NCBI GenBank assembly: GCA_029339505.1
Contig: JAQISU010000182.1
Coordinates: forward strand, 3,688,501-3,752,500
Direction of reading: 5' to 3'
From: Unio delphinus
Taxonomy: Eukaryota; Mollusca; Bivalvia; Unionida; Unionidae
DNA length: 64,000 nt
Below the pieces are notes generated by a model. It was not told the origin of the DNA. It saw nothing but the letters and a program-made list of their open reading frames with translations, and did not search any database. Position 1 is the first letter of the stretch. Each line of letters starts with the position of its first letter. A program made the translations under genes and the position numbers. Below, one piece after another: positions 36,998 through 47,716 of the stretch.

Positions 36998-37942
36998 CTA
37001 GTTACGACCACGCGGCGGTAATTGAGTATCCTCAGGTATCACTTGTAATTGTTCGCGAGTAAATCCCCGCTGCAGAGCAGTTGCATCCAATCTGTAGACT
37101 AGAAGTCTACCCGTAGATCGTGTTATAATAGATATTGTATGTGCAGTAGCACTCCAAATATGATCAATAGCTCTTTTTTTACCACCTTCGAGCTCTCCTG
37201 GTTCATATAAATACTTAACAGTGACATTGCCGAACATTGTTTGTTTTGAAAAATCATTTTGTGGTTTTACGGGTATATACTTTGTTTTAATCGCGTTGTT
37301 AGGTTTCATATTAATTGTTCGAGTAATCACATTATTTAGCGCGGTAATTACTCCTGGTAATCTCTTGAAACATTAACGAGATCGTTTATCCTAAATAAAC
37401 TCCTTCGCGTATTGATATCCAAATAACCGCTCAGCAAGTGTGCGATTAAATCGTTTAACAATTGCCTAATCGCGATGTAATGCAGTATGTCCTCGTTTGA
37501 TTGTGACATTCTGGTGCTTCATTATTGATAACACTGCTCCTTGAAATTCCTTGCCAGGATCCACTTGCAATAGATTTGGCCAATGCAGAGGATCTCTTCG
37601 ATAAATCCTTTCAAACGCAGAAGACACTTCAGCTGATGATTTTGTCTTTAGCGGTTCTGCTTGTTTGTATCGACTAGCAACATCAACTACGGTTAGCGCA
37701 AACTTGTAAACACCATCATGCGGCAGAAATAATATATCAGCCTGATGAACCTCATTAGGGACGCTGATATCAAAATGCGAGTAGTTGATTTGTTTAGGCG
37801 GTGGTATATACATTTGCCATATCGCCTGTTTGGATACTCAATACGCTGCAGTGGTATTTTTCACCTTTGCGGCGCTATTGAGTTTATTAACTGCTGCTTT
37901 GACTCTCCAGTATCCTCTTATAGACTAATAAATAGATCCCAT
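36998..37942 (-). pseudogene. Retroviral-type (rve) integrase of Polinton A, broken
   Basis: ATG at 37942, 8 bp past the stop of the PLA2 gene. It has an N-terminal RGYWRVKAAVNKL helix, then the DDE core: first Asp in VHQADILFLPHDG, ALTVVDVASRYKQAEPL, second Asp in LLQVDPGKEFQG. The expected catalytic Glu position reads Lys (VKRFNRTLAERLF). The C-terminal SH3/chromo-like part has YLYEPGELEGGKKR and HIWSATAH, then FTREQLQVIPEDTQLPP. The integrase inserts the linear element DNA into host DNA. Three stops interrupt about 315 codons with no clear frame change. Two-thirds of the gene is readable. Confidence 0.85.
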
Positions 37943-37949
37943 GATGTTA

Positions 37950-38422
37950 TTAATTATCAGTACCAAGCAATAATTTACTTTTCACCGCCGATTTTATCAA
38001 CCATGAAACCAATTTTTCTTTGAAGTATTTATCAGTGATAAAATTCAACGCAGATTGATACTTTTATAAGCATCATCATGAGCATGACACGCCTTAGTAA
38101 TAGCGTTTATTGGGTTTTCACCGGGTCGGAGTTGGTTTTGATCATTGAGTCTAATATTGAGTCTCGTGCCAGGTCCATGATAACTATATCCTGGAAGGTG
38201 TTCATCTCCTGCATATTTTGCACATGGTATTCCTGGGAGGTTTAATAATATGGCTGCAATATCACCTCCTCGTTTTTATAAAATCATCTGCAGATTTCAT
38301 AGAAACAAATCTAATTCTTTTTAACCACATTGTACACACATACCAGCAAGTGCTGATCTTTCAATCGCCGTCAATTCGTTTGTGATAGTACGCTTCTTAC
38401 ATTTCACACAATATAGATCCAT
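37950..38422 (-). pseudogene. Zinc-ribbon plus phospholipase A2 protein of Polinton A, broken
   Basis: It starts MDLYCVKCKKRT (first CxxC of a zinc ribbon), with the second CxxC in MCVQCG. After a frameshift comes a parvovirus VP1-like phospholipase A2 domain: LPGYSYHGPGTRLNI (calcium loop) and KACHAHDDAY (catalytic His-Asp pair and downstream Tyr). In parvoviruses this enzyme opens endosomal membranes during entry; a similar role in virus-like transposons is inferred. Three frame disruptions are present. Its start codon lies 17 bp from the ATPase start on the other strand. Confidence 0.75.
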
Positions 38423-38439
38423 AATGTATTGATAATGGC
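38423..38439. promoter_or_regulatory. 17-bp divergent spacer (ATPase / zinc-ribbon-PLA2)
   Basis: Only 17 bp separate the two divergent ATGs (38422 minus, 38440 plus). Element B has the same 17-bp spacing at 45351-45367. The promoter elements presumably lie within the genes. Confidence 0.4.
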
Positions 38440-39075
38440 ATGAATGTAATTAATTTTTCGGCGACAAAAACACGAGAACCAGTTAAGCATCATGCAGCGC
38501 TACCGAATGCTATCCGCATGGTTATAATCGGACCATCTGGAAGTGGCAAGAATCAACTGCTACTTAATTTGATAACGACATGGACGAAATGGGATAAGTT
38601 GTATTTAGTGGCCCCAAGTGTAGACGATCATTAATGTTACGAGGTGTTAAAGGATTTTAACGAGAAAGAAAAATGGGAAATCGATGAGGATATTATTGAT
38701 GATGTTGATGGAAGTATTACCAATTTGGTCGTCTATGATGATATCATGTTAAACAATCAAAAGAATCATAAGAATCCCTCTACGTTACTTTCCAGAGGCA
38801 GGCATAAAATACCGATGTAATATATCACACCCAACGATACAATCAAATACCAAAAAGTGATCAGAGATAACTGCAATATTCTTGCTGTAATCAATGGAGT
38901 TGACACACATACGCTACAAAATATTTAGCAAACTTGGTGCCGCGGTGATATGGATTATAATCTCTTTAGAAATTTCTTTAGTGACGCTCAGTCAATTCCA
39001 CATGGATTTGTAACGATAAATTTGCAAGACCCGAGATCAAGATGTCGTATAGGACTTGATCAAATATTCGGTTGA
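38440..39075 (+). pseudogene. FtsK/HerA-type packaging ATPase of Polinton A, broken
   Basis: It encodes MVIIGPSGSGKNQLLLNLI, the P-loop of the adenovirus IVa2/Polinton A32-like packaging ATPase, except that the final Ser/Thr is Asn. Walker B is NLVVYDDIML, and the C-terminus reads FRNFFSDAQSIPHGFVTINL. The enzyme pumps genome DNA into the capsid. There are at least four disruptions (stops near 38632 and 38926, a frameshift near 38815, and a deletion relative to B of about 15 codons near 38690). It is the last gene before the right terminal repeat (14 bp). Confidence 0.85.
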
Positions 39076-39088
39076 AATCCTAGTATCC

Positions 39089-39274
39089 TTTTAACCCCAT
39101 AGCAGCAGGGAGGATAAGACAACGACTTTGCGTCCCCGAAAGAAACTTTTTTTTACGATTTTGGAGGAAGCCTTGGTTTGCCAAATAGAAGCTTGTTTGC
39201 GATTTTGGAGGAAGCCTTGGTTTGCCAAATAGACGCCTCTATAAAAGGTTGTCCGATTCGCCCTCCTTGCTGCT
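39089..39274. repeat. Right terminal inverted repeat of element A
   Basis: The complement of 27652-27507, with an extra internal tandem copy of a roughly 40-bp unit (GATTTTGGAGGAAGCCTTGG at about 39158 and 39201). The inner arm AGCAGCAGGGAGGATAAGAC (39101-39120) is an inverted copy of its own outer end. Confidence 0.9.
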
Positions 39275-39280
39275 AAAGAA

Positions 39281-40015
39281 GAAAGTTTATGACTTGACAC
39301 TTGCGTGTTATTTGTAAAGGACCCAACAATCTCGCATCTATCCCCAGTCTATATATACATTCATATTTGAGAAATGTATCTGTATGCGTTATCATAAATT
39401 TAGTATTTTTTGCCATCAACAATGTCTACTTTTAATTGATCGTCTATTTGAAAGTTTAAACTATTTTCTATTTTGTACTATTTTGTTTCCAAAGCACTTG
39501 AGTAATGTGTGGCTAATTTGTTTGGATAGTCATCATTTACATTTGGGGAACATCTGTTCTGTATATGTTAAATATGCATAATTTTACCGTTTATAGGAAA
39601 GCAACAATGCGGCATATAAGTAGTAATGTTTATTTAATTCCGCGCTTGGAAATAATCGTGCCAAGGTCCAACATTGTAAAACATTGGCAAAAACAAAGTC
39701 ATACATTTTACAATTGAAATTTATAAATAATAGTATTTCCCGTTTAAAAAGCGACTATCGAATTGCAGATCGTTTCACAAATAAAATCATTAATTTATCA
39801 TTTCTAACCTTACAAATAATAATATTTCCCGTTTTCAAAGTGATTATTGAATTGCTGATAGTTTTTTACCAAAATAATATGGAAATCAAACATTCATTAA
39901 TACACAACTGGATTAACATTTTAAAATGTGTAACATACGATACATCTTTATTATCCTCTCTTTATAGCTTGTGCATAATATTATATTTTCAAGGCATTTT
40001 GGCCTGTCCTTTATA
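39281..40015. other. No gene recognised
   Basis: AT-rich sequence between Polinton A and a CR1-like LINE. It has two partly similar phrases (ATAATAGTATTTCCCGTTT and ATAATAATATTTCCCGTTTT near 39727 and 39817) that form a diverged ~90-bp direct repeat. Confidence 0.4.
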
Positions 40016-41940
40016 CTACATGCTGAAAACATATAAGATACAAAAGATGATTAGGTCGCTAAGTTTGTCCCTGCAGTTGAAACAGGTGAGTCTTAAGAGC
40101 ACTTGTGTTTAATTTCAATGGGCATTTCGTTCCACGTTGCCAGGCCATGGTGTGCAAACGAACGTTGTCTATATGACTTTGTTTTCACCGTGGGAACAAT
40201 GAGCATACGATTATCAGAAAAAAAACGTAAGGATCTAGCTGGTGTATACACATGGGTGAGGCTCGATAGGTATGTTGGACTGAAGTCTGTCATTAAAAAC
40301 TAACACAGAGATCACATTTTGTGTTTGATTCTGTATCGAATTGATAGCCGACGTAGGGAACAGAGCAGTGGTGAGGTGTGCTCTGATCGAGGTACTATAA
40401 AGATGATCTGCATCATAACTGTATGGTGACGAATCAGTTGAAATTGTACTGTCAAGCGAATCGCTAATGGTTTGTACTTTGCCGTCGAAGAAATTTGCAA
40501 ATTGGTCTGGTAGGTCTAGTGGAGAGTAGGTTATTGGAAGCGGAGTACATTTGTTCCTTGACATTAGTTTGTTAGCTATCTCGAAGAGCTCTTTGCAGCT
40601 GGAACTCTCCGTTATCTTAGCACTGTAGTGGGATGATTTGGCAAAATGGATTATATTTGTGACGTTCTTCACAGCGGCTTCGTAGATTTGTTTATGAATA
40701 GTGAGTCTGGTGGAAAGCCAAAGCCTCTCTGCTTTTCGGCGATATCGTTTATCAGTGCGAAGCTGGTTACCAACACTGCTATGCCATAGAGAACACCTTT
40801 TTGTTGCTACTCTGCATTTGGTGTCTGAGGCATGTACGTGGGATACAAGGGTGGAATGAAGAATATTATCATCTCATCTATAAGGAAACCAGGCTAAAAT
40901 GTGACCAAGTGTATGGGAAGGTTGGTTAACTGACTGTTTACGATTGAAAACATGAATGGAATCTAGGAGTTGTGACATGTATGGTTTACCAGGACAGTCA
41001 AAGTGTAAGTTGAAATCTCCAAGAATAGTTAGGTTGCCACCCATCGAATTTCTATACTCTAGAAGATTTGGAAACTGCTCCAAAAAGAGAGATTCGGTCA
41101 CCATGTTTTTTTTTTACTAGGAGGAGGATGGTAGAGACAGAAAAAATGGACTGACCTTTGTTCCAGTGTGAGCGGAATTCCACCTCCGCGAGTGTTGAGG
41201 GGGAACGACTTGATGGAGAAATAGCTAGGTGTTAAATCCGCACATTTAGATTCATCACCTGCGGAATGTAACCAAGTTTCGGTCAGGAGGAAGACGTCAA
41301 TATTCTGGTCGCTGATAAAATTAACAATTTCTGTGCGCTTTTCCTGTGATCCTACTGATTGAGCGTTGAATAATGCAATACATATTGTTACCCCTTGGAC
41401 AGGTGACACAACGGTAGACGATTTAAGGGTAATTTGAACCAGGTTATTAAAATTCAGTTGTTGCTTTATTTTTAAGTTGTTTATCCGTTACGGTCGAAAG
41501 GGAGATAACTGGCATTCTTCTTCCTGTTCTACGCTGGCCAGCTTTGAAAGAACATTTCTTTTTTCGCTTCCGTTTGCATTTAAGAAATTATGAATGTATT
41601 CCCATTTCGTTTAGCCTTGATCACAATGTACTATTTAGAACCAAGGTGTGGTCATTAATCCAATTAATGAGGGTCCGTCATATTGTAAGCGGTCACGTGA
41701 CGGAGGTTTATTAAAAAACAAATGACGTCTTAACATTGGGACAAAACAGCTGAGAAAAAATCTAATTGTTCTTGTTTTCAAAACAAGGCGATGATTTAAC
41801 AGATAGGAACGGAACAGTAAATGCATTATGAAACACAATAATGTCCACGGTGATAGAGAACAAGCACATATAACATAAATATAGCACAAAATCGGAAGAG
41901 TCTACCCCGAACATTTACGCGATCGCGGTCATCTTTCCGG
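40016..41940 (-). mobile_element. CR1-like LINE with internal deletion of the reverse transcriptase
   Basis: On the minus strand: a 5' region (41940-41410), the endonuclease N-terminus (41409-41098: NAQSVGSQEKRTEIVNF, VFLLTETWL), an endonuclease scrap (41104-40874), the linker (40672-40400: ELFEIANKLMSRNKCTPLP), and then directly the C-terminal region (40293-40093: YRQRSFAHHGLATWNEMP). The whole RT domain present in the 18-21.6 kb copy (about 1.3 kb) is absent. The junction lies near 40400 inside an open 145-codon frame. There is no (ATT)n tail at its end, unlike the other copies. Confidence 0.8.
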
Positions 41941-42830
41941 AAGATCTTGTGTATCTTGTGCTTAATATTACATTTCCCATGCATAATATATTGTGCTTAA
42001 TGCTACATTTTCCATTCAATATATCTTGTCCATAATACTACATTTTCAATGCAATAAATCCTGTGCTTAGTACTATTTTCAAGGATTTATATCTTGTCCT
42101 TAATATTTTGTTTTCAATGCATTATAACTTGTCTTGTCTTTTATGCTACATTTTTAGAATCATCATTTCATTTTCTTAATACTACGTTTCGTTTACATTA
42201 TAGATTGTTCTTTATGCTACATTTTCAACTCATTATATATTTCCCTTAATACTACATTTTCAAGGCATTATATCGTGTCTTTTATACGACACATTTATGG
42301 TATTATATATTTTCCCTAATACTACATTTTTAATACGTTATCTATTTTCCTTTATTCTACATTTTCAATGAGTTATATCTTGTCCTTTATACTATATTTT
42401 CAAAGCATTATATCTTGTCATTAATATCACATTTTCAATTCATAGTATCTTGTCATTGATATTACATTTTCAATGCATTATATCTTGTACTTAATACAAC
42501 GTTTTCAATGCATTATATCTTGTCCTTTGTACTAAATTTTCAAAGCGTTATATATTGTGCTTGTACTAACTTTTCAATGCAGTGAATCTTGTTCTTGATA
42601 CTACATTTTCAATGCATTATATCTTGTCCTTAATACTACATTTTCAATGCATTCTATATTGTGCTTAGCACAACAGTTTCAAGGCATTATATATTGCCAT
42701 TAATACATTTTCAATGCATTTTATCTTGTCATTAATACTACTCTTTCAAGATATTATATATTGTCCCTTATTTTACATTTTCAAGGCATTATATAGTGTC
42801 CTTAAATCTACATTTGCAAGCATTACATTT
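41940..42830. repeat. ~37-bp minisatellite, over 20 diverged units
   Basis: Head-to-tail units resembling TATATCTTGTCCTTAATACT followed by ACATTTTCAATGCATTA. Many substitutions and some length variants indicate an old array. It begins exactly where the LINE 5' end stops. Confidence 0.85.
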
Positions 42831-42984
42831 ATTCTGAGATCTATCTACCAGGATCTTTCAACCAGGAAATTACATTAACCGACAATGGTATCTGAAACTT
42901 AAACACTTGAAATGACTTTTAAAAAAATCATCATCATTCGAAACAGTACAACTCAGTTTAAGTGGGTGTTATTGTTCACATCTC

Positions 42985-43472
42985 AAAAGTCCTAACCAAA
43001 TTATTATCGGTGGATGTAATTGTGAATCGTTCAGCTGTTCCTTTGCCAATGATCGTTAATATCATATTGTTGACCCCAGCCGAACTTGTAATATAAATAT
43101 TAAACTGAGTCGGTGACACTAGTGTTAATCGATAAATACCCTTGAGCTGATATTTTATATGTTATTTTGTGGTGTCCACGTAAATGATCTGTGTTGGATC
43201 GTATATACTACGTTGTTAACTTTCTCATGAGGAATCTTTGTTTTTGTTTCAAGTGTTTCTATCATCCTCGATAAATGATCTTTGATTGATGGAGTTTTTT
43301 ACATCAATGAGTTTTATGTCGAGTTTATCTAATGAGACTCCAAAGAATTTCTCAATGAGATTTTACGAAAAGTTGAAAACTTCTCAACATGATCTTCATA
43401 CATAGATTGGAGTGCTGCTAATTCTATGATAGCGGTTTTTACGTTTGAGATTTTCGCGGAACCCCAAAGAAA
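42985..43472 (-). pseudogene. Fragment B': coiled-coil/fibre-like protein remnant
   Basis: Minus-strand similarity to 60010-60560 of element C (coiled coil, then FTWTPQNN-like and TSAGVNNMILT-type phrases). The N-terminal half is missing and the frame is broken repeatedly. It is joined directly to the stop of the capsid remnant upstream, implying loss of the small ORFs, protease and fibre N-terminus. Confidence 0.6.
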
Positions 43473-44437
43473 TTATTTTACTGGCGCATCAACTACTCTC
43501 ATTCGTCCACCAACACCTTCGATTGATTTGTCGCTGAGAATGACTCAGTTTTTCTGTAACCACCGCGTATAATCGATGGACCTGGAATGTCAAGAGGAAC
43601 TCGTGTCACGCGAGCTCGGAAGTGTATGTCAACGACGGATTGTCTGGTTAAGTCAAGATGTTCCAAACAAAAGTAATAAATCGGATACAGGTTTCTAAAT
43701 TCCAACTGTGATACTTATAGACCAGTGTCTACGTTATTATCGAGTTCCATAAATGTCAACAAAGGATGATACACGCGTGCTATTTGGTAGTATATCCTCG
43801 GATGGTTCCTGTTTGGGATTTATCCTCAGCGAAACTTCACTAACACCCATTTGATCAAATATCATGTGGCTGCGTGTTTGGCTATAGCTATTAAATTGCG
43901 TTTTTTCCTGTAAAGCAACAAATATGTGTTGGGGTGCAGCAACACCTTGTTTTGATGCCAGGTGCCATGTAAATACACCGTTAACAGTACTATGCATAGT
44001 ATCCGTAGTTGTTGTTAGCCATGATAGCAATGATTTTCCTCCGTGATCCATAAATGATAGTAATTTTTCCTCAGCGGTGATTGTTGGAGTCATAACTGGC
44101 ATCCATAATGATAGTTTTGTTATATTTATAATACCAGCAGCGAGTGGAACTCCAGCAGGGCATGCTTCTCGCCAGACTGCATTATTATCGTCACCGTTTA
44201 CTGTATTACTGTATGTTTAGCTCCATAGATAACTTTTCTAACATTTCGGCAGAATCCAAATATATGAGATAGTGGAATTGCGCATGAAAATAATCTACGA
44301 TCTCCTTTCAACATTAATACGCGTGTTGCAAACACTAGGTTGTAACGAGTACTATCGCCGTTTATAATATGAAAAGGAACAACTGGTCTATCTTCATTTT
44401 CAACATATCAAGCAACTGTAGGTTGTGGATCAGATGC
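43473..44437 (-). pseudogene. Fragment B': Polinton major capsid protein, C-terminal two-thirds
   Basis: It matches element C's capsid gene from about residue 165 to the end. Frame 44102-43737 has MPVMTPTITAEEKLLSFMDH and TTTTDTMHSTVNGVFTWHLA. Frame 43705-43499 has FRNLYPIYYFCLEHLDLTRQ and VVDIHFRARVTR. These are double-jelly-roll capsid segments. Two or three frame breaks are present. Similarity at the N-terminal side ends abruptly at about 44437, where element B seems to start. Confidence 0.8.
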
Positions 44438-44687
44438 AGCAGCAATATAGGGTGGACAGGCCGAAACTATATTAAACAAAGTCCTAAAATATTTCTAGCA
44501 AAGAGGATGGAAAGACCGAAACTATTTCAGGCAAACAGAATATATTTGAAACAAAATCCTAAATAATTTGAAACCGAAATCATTTCAAGCAGAGAAAAAA
44601 ACAGAAAAATGGTTTCGGTTTGTCACGCTATTGAGACTCTGTCTCCAGACAAAGCCGACGCTGATTGTGTTTTGGAGACGAATTGTT

Positions 44688-45350
44688 TTAATCGAACATT
44701 TGATCAAGTCCGATAAGATACCTTGATCTAGGGTCAGTCACATTTATCGTTACAAATCCATGTGGGATTGACTGAGAGTGACTAAAGAAATTGATAAAGA
44801 GGTTATAATCCATATCTCCGCTTCACCAGGTCTGGTGAATATTTCGTAGTGTATCTATGCCTATTCCATCGAATACAGCAAGAATATTACAGTTATCTCT
44901 GATCACGTTTGGTATATGAGTGTATCGTTGAGTGACATAAATCACATCGGTATTTTTATGCCTACCTTTGGAAAATATCCTGGTAGGGTTTACTTCTATA
45001 TCTAACATAACATCATCATATACGACTAAATTGTTAATACTTCTATCAAGATAATCAACACTCGATGCTTCTTCGATATCGGTTATAAACTCAAAAATAT
45101 TCTCATCAATTTCCGATTTTTCTTTCTCGATAAAATCCTTTAACACCTCGTAACATTGCTGTTCGTCTACACTTGTGGCTATTAAATGCAACGTATCCCA
45201 TATCATCCATCTCGTCATCAAATTAAGTAACAACTGTGACTTGCCGCTTCCCGATGTTCCCATTATAATCATGCGAATATGATTCGGTAGCACTGCATGA
45301 TGCTTAACTGTTTCTCGTGTTTTTGTCCCCTAAAAATCAATTACTTTCAT
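44688..45350 (-). pseudogene. Packaging ATPase of Polinton B (near-intact)
   Basis: Intact Walker A IIMGTSGSGKSQLLLNLM, Walker B NLVVYDDVML, and the sensor-like segment KNTDVIYVTQRYTHIPNVIR. The C-terminus is SQSIPHGFVTINVTDPRSR. It has 221 codons, the usual size for this family, with only two stops: TAG after codon 6 (45330 region) and TAG/TGA near 44820. Between them 156 codons are open (45293-44823). It is the best-preserved ATPase in the window and was presumably functional recently on an evolutionary scale. Confidence 0.88.
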
Positions 45351-45367
45351 GTTATTATAAATACATT

Positions 45368-45840
45368 ATGTGTCTATATTATGTGAAATGTAAGAAGCGC
45401 ACTAGCACAAACGAATTGACAACAGTTACAAGTAACAATAACAAAAATCAGCACTTGCTTGTAAGTGTGTACAATGTGGTACCAACATAATTAGATTTGT
45501 TTCTATGAAATCTGGAGATGTTTTTACAAATAAGAAACGAAGAGGTAAGTTAGTAAAACTTCCAGGAACACCATGTGCAAAATATCCGGGAGAAAAGCAC
45601 CTTCCAGGGTATGGTTATTGTGGACCTGGGACCAGACTCGATATCAGATTCTATGATCAATACCAACCCAAACCCGGTGAAAACCCAATAAACGCTATTG
45701 ATAAGGCGTGTCATGCTCATGATGTACAATTGAATCATGCGTTGAATTCTATTACTGATAAATCCTTCAAAGAAAAATTAGATTCATGGTTGATAAAATG
45801 GGCGATGAAAACTAAATTGATGCTGGGTGCTGGTAATTAA
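45368..45840 (+). pseudogene. Zinc-ribbon plus phospholipase A2 protein of Polinton B
   Basis: The N-terminal zinc-ribbon half (YVKCKKRT ... KCVQCG) is split by a frameshift near 45455. The PLA2 half (45505-45840, 111 codons) is fully open: LPGYGYCGPGTRLDIRF (Ca2+ loop), then IDKACHAHDVQL (catalytic His-Asp), then two amphipathic helices. The Tyr usually four residues after His-Asp is Leu, where element A has Tyr. Its start is 17 bp from the divergent ATPase start. If translated alone from the ATG at 45505 this would be a free PLA2-like domain. Confidence 0.78.
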
Positions 45841-45847
45841 TAACATC

Positions 45848-46760
45848 ATGGAATCTATTTATTATTCTTCACGAGGATACTGGAAGGGTAAATCAGCAAT
45901 CGGTAAAATCTCTAGAGCCGCAAATGTAAAAAAATACCACTGCAGCGGATTCGTTACCCAAACAGGCGATATGGCAAATTTATCTAATACCACCTAAACA
46001 AATTAACTACTCGCATTGTGATGTCAGCGTCGTTAATCAGGTTCATCAAGCTGATATAGTATTTCTGCCGCATAATGGTGTTTACAAATACGCTCTAACC
46101 GTAGTTGATGTTGCGAGTCGATACAAACAAGCAGAACCTATAGAGACTAAATCATCAACTGAGGTGGCTTCTGCGTTTGAAAGGATTTATCGACAAGGTC
46201 CTCTGCATTTGCCAAATCTATTACAAGTTGATCCTGTTAAGGAATTTCAGGGAGCAGTGTTATCACCAATGAAGCATGATAATGTCACCATCAGACGAAA
46301 ACAAACTGCACTACATCGCGATCAGGCAATTGTTAAACGATTTAATCCCATACTTGCTGAGCGGTTATTTGGATATCAATACGCGAAGGAATTTATTCAG
46401 GATCAACGATCTCGTGAATGGGTCAAGAGATTACCAGGCGTGATTGCCGCGCTAAATAATGACATTACTCGAACAATTAATATGAAACCTAACAACGCGA
46501 TTAAAAGAAAGTACATACCTTTAAAACCACAAAATGATTTTTCAAAACAAACAATGCTCGGCAATGTCAATGTTACATATTTATATGAACCAGGAGAGCT
46601 CGAAAGTGGCAAAAAAGAGCTACTGATCCTATTTGGAGTGTTACTGCACATAAATCATCTAGCATAACACGATCCACGGGTTGGCCGCGAGTCAATAGGT
46701 TGGGTACAATTGCTCTACAGAGAAGATTTACTCGTGAACAACTACAAGTGATACCCGATC
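45848..46760 (+). pseudogene. Integrase of Polinton B, frameshifted and 3'-truncated
   Basis: It starts MESIYYSSRGYWKGKSAIGK, a typical Polinton integrase N-terminus. The core carries the catalytic Asp in LLQVDPVKEFQG and, at the Glu position, Lys (VKRFNPILAERLF), as in element A. The frame 46164-46667 (167 codons) is open through the core and C-terminal domain (YLYEPGELESGKK). Frameshifts near 45950 and 46610 break the ends, and the final 15 or so codons are replaced by a (CACG)n/(CATA)n satellite. First Asp: VHQADIVFLPHNG (in another frame). Confidence 0.83.
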
Positions 46761-46763
46761 TAC

Positions 46764-46865
46764 ACGCACGCACGCACGCACGCACGCATGCACACACACA
46801 TAAAATGACACACACACATACACATACATACATACATACATACATACATACATACATACATACAT

Positions 46866-46920
<55 letters not shown>

Positions 46921-47455
46921 AACATACATACATACATACATACATACATACATACATACATACATACATACATACATACATACATACATACATTCATACA
47001 TACATACATACATACATACATACATACATACATACATACATACATACATACATTCATTCATACATACATACATACATACATACATACATACATACATACA
47101 TACATACATACATACATACATACATACATACATACATACATACTTACATTTGACATTACGAATCAACATCGTTATTTCAACCATACATACATTTATCCAT
47201 GCAAATTCACAAGCACACACATTTCCACACACCCATATACACACATATATATGTGTATATTTTGTCTACATATATATATATATATATATATATATGCGTG
47301 TGTGCGTGTGTTTGTGTGTGTAAATGTAAATATAAATTGGTCAGATACAGACGTTAAAGTTATAATTGAAATTAAAACGATATAAATACGAAGTGCCAGA
47401 CTACACAAATTAAAAAAAAGACATCAAGACTTAATAATGTTTATATCCTTAGCTT
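46764..47455. repeat. Dispersed repeat D3, copy 2, with (CACG)n/(CACA)n/(CATA)n satellite
   Basis: A satellite at 46764-47146 and (TA)n-(TG)n at 47270-47320, with the unique arm at 47140-47455 matching 11430-11640. The long frames on both strands (Cys-Met-Tyr-Val or Tyr-Ile-His-Thr repeats) are translated satellite and not genes. Confidence 0.85.
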
Positions 47456-47539
47456 TTGTCAGCCTATTGTTTTTTTCTTATTTCGTTGTGTTTGTTTTTG
47501 TATTATTGTCATTGTTTATGTTTTATGTTTGATCTATAA

Positions 47540-47641
47540 TTGCAAAACACATAGAGCTTTTAAAGCTTTAGATTATGTGCGGTACTAAATCCACAATGCT
47601 AATATGATGCATTATTATTATTATTTGTATTATTTTTATTA

Positions 47642-47710
<69 letters not shown>

Positions 47711-47716
47711 TTATTA

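Larger units (their letters stand above)
27507..39274. mobile_element. Polinton/Maverick element A, complete ends
   Basis: An 11.77-kb element bounded by inverted repeats starting AGCAGCAAGGAGGGCG at both ends. The host sequence on both sides reads TAAAGAA (27501-27507 and 39274-39280; the last or first base overlaps the repeat), fitting the 6-bp target duplication of Polintons. It carries the Polinton hallmark set: protein-primed-type PolB, retroviral-type integrase, packaging ATPase, adenain-like protease and remnants of the major capsid protein, plus accessory genes. All large genes contain stops or frameshifts, so the copy is inactive. Confidence 0.93.
44438..46760. mobile_element. Polinton element B, partial (ATPase / PLA2 / integrase end)
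   Basis: Gene order and divergent spacing are the same as the right end of element A, in inverted orientation. The left boundary is placed at AGCAGCAATATAGGG (44438), which shares the AGCAGCA..GGG terminus of elements A and C, but the following sequence is unlike their terminal repeats, with its own internal near-repeats (CCGAAACTAT at 44461 and 44517; TTGAAACAAAATCCTAAATA near 44549). On the right, the integrase stops in a satellite array at 46760. Confidence 0.65.

Noticed and set aside
41940..42830. CRISPR-like direct repeats
   Set aside because: The array is a diverged head-to-tail minisatellite without constant repeats and unique spacers, in a eukaryotic context.
46573..47323. Very long open frames on both strands (over 200 codons)
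   Set aside because: They are (CACA)n/(CATA)n satellite translated into Cys-Met-Tyr-Val or Tyr-Ile-His-Thr repeats; there is no gene.
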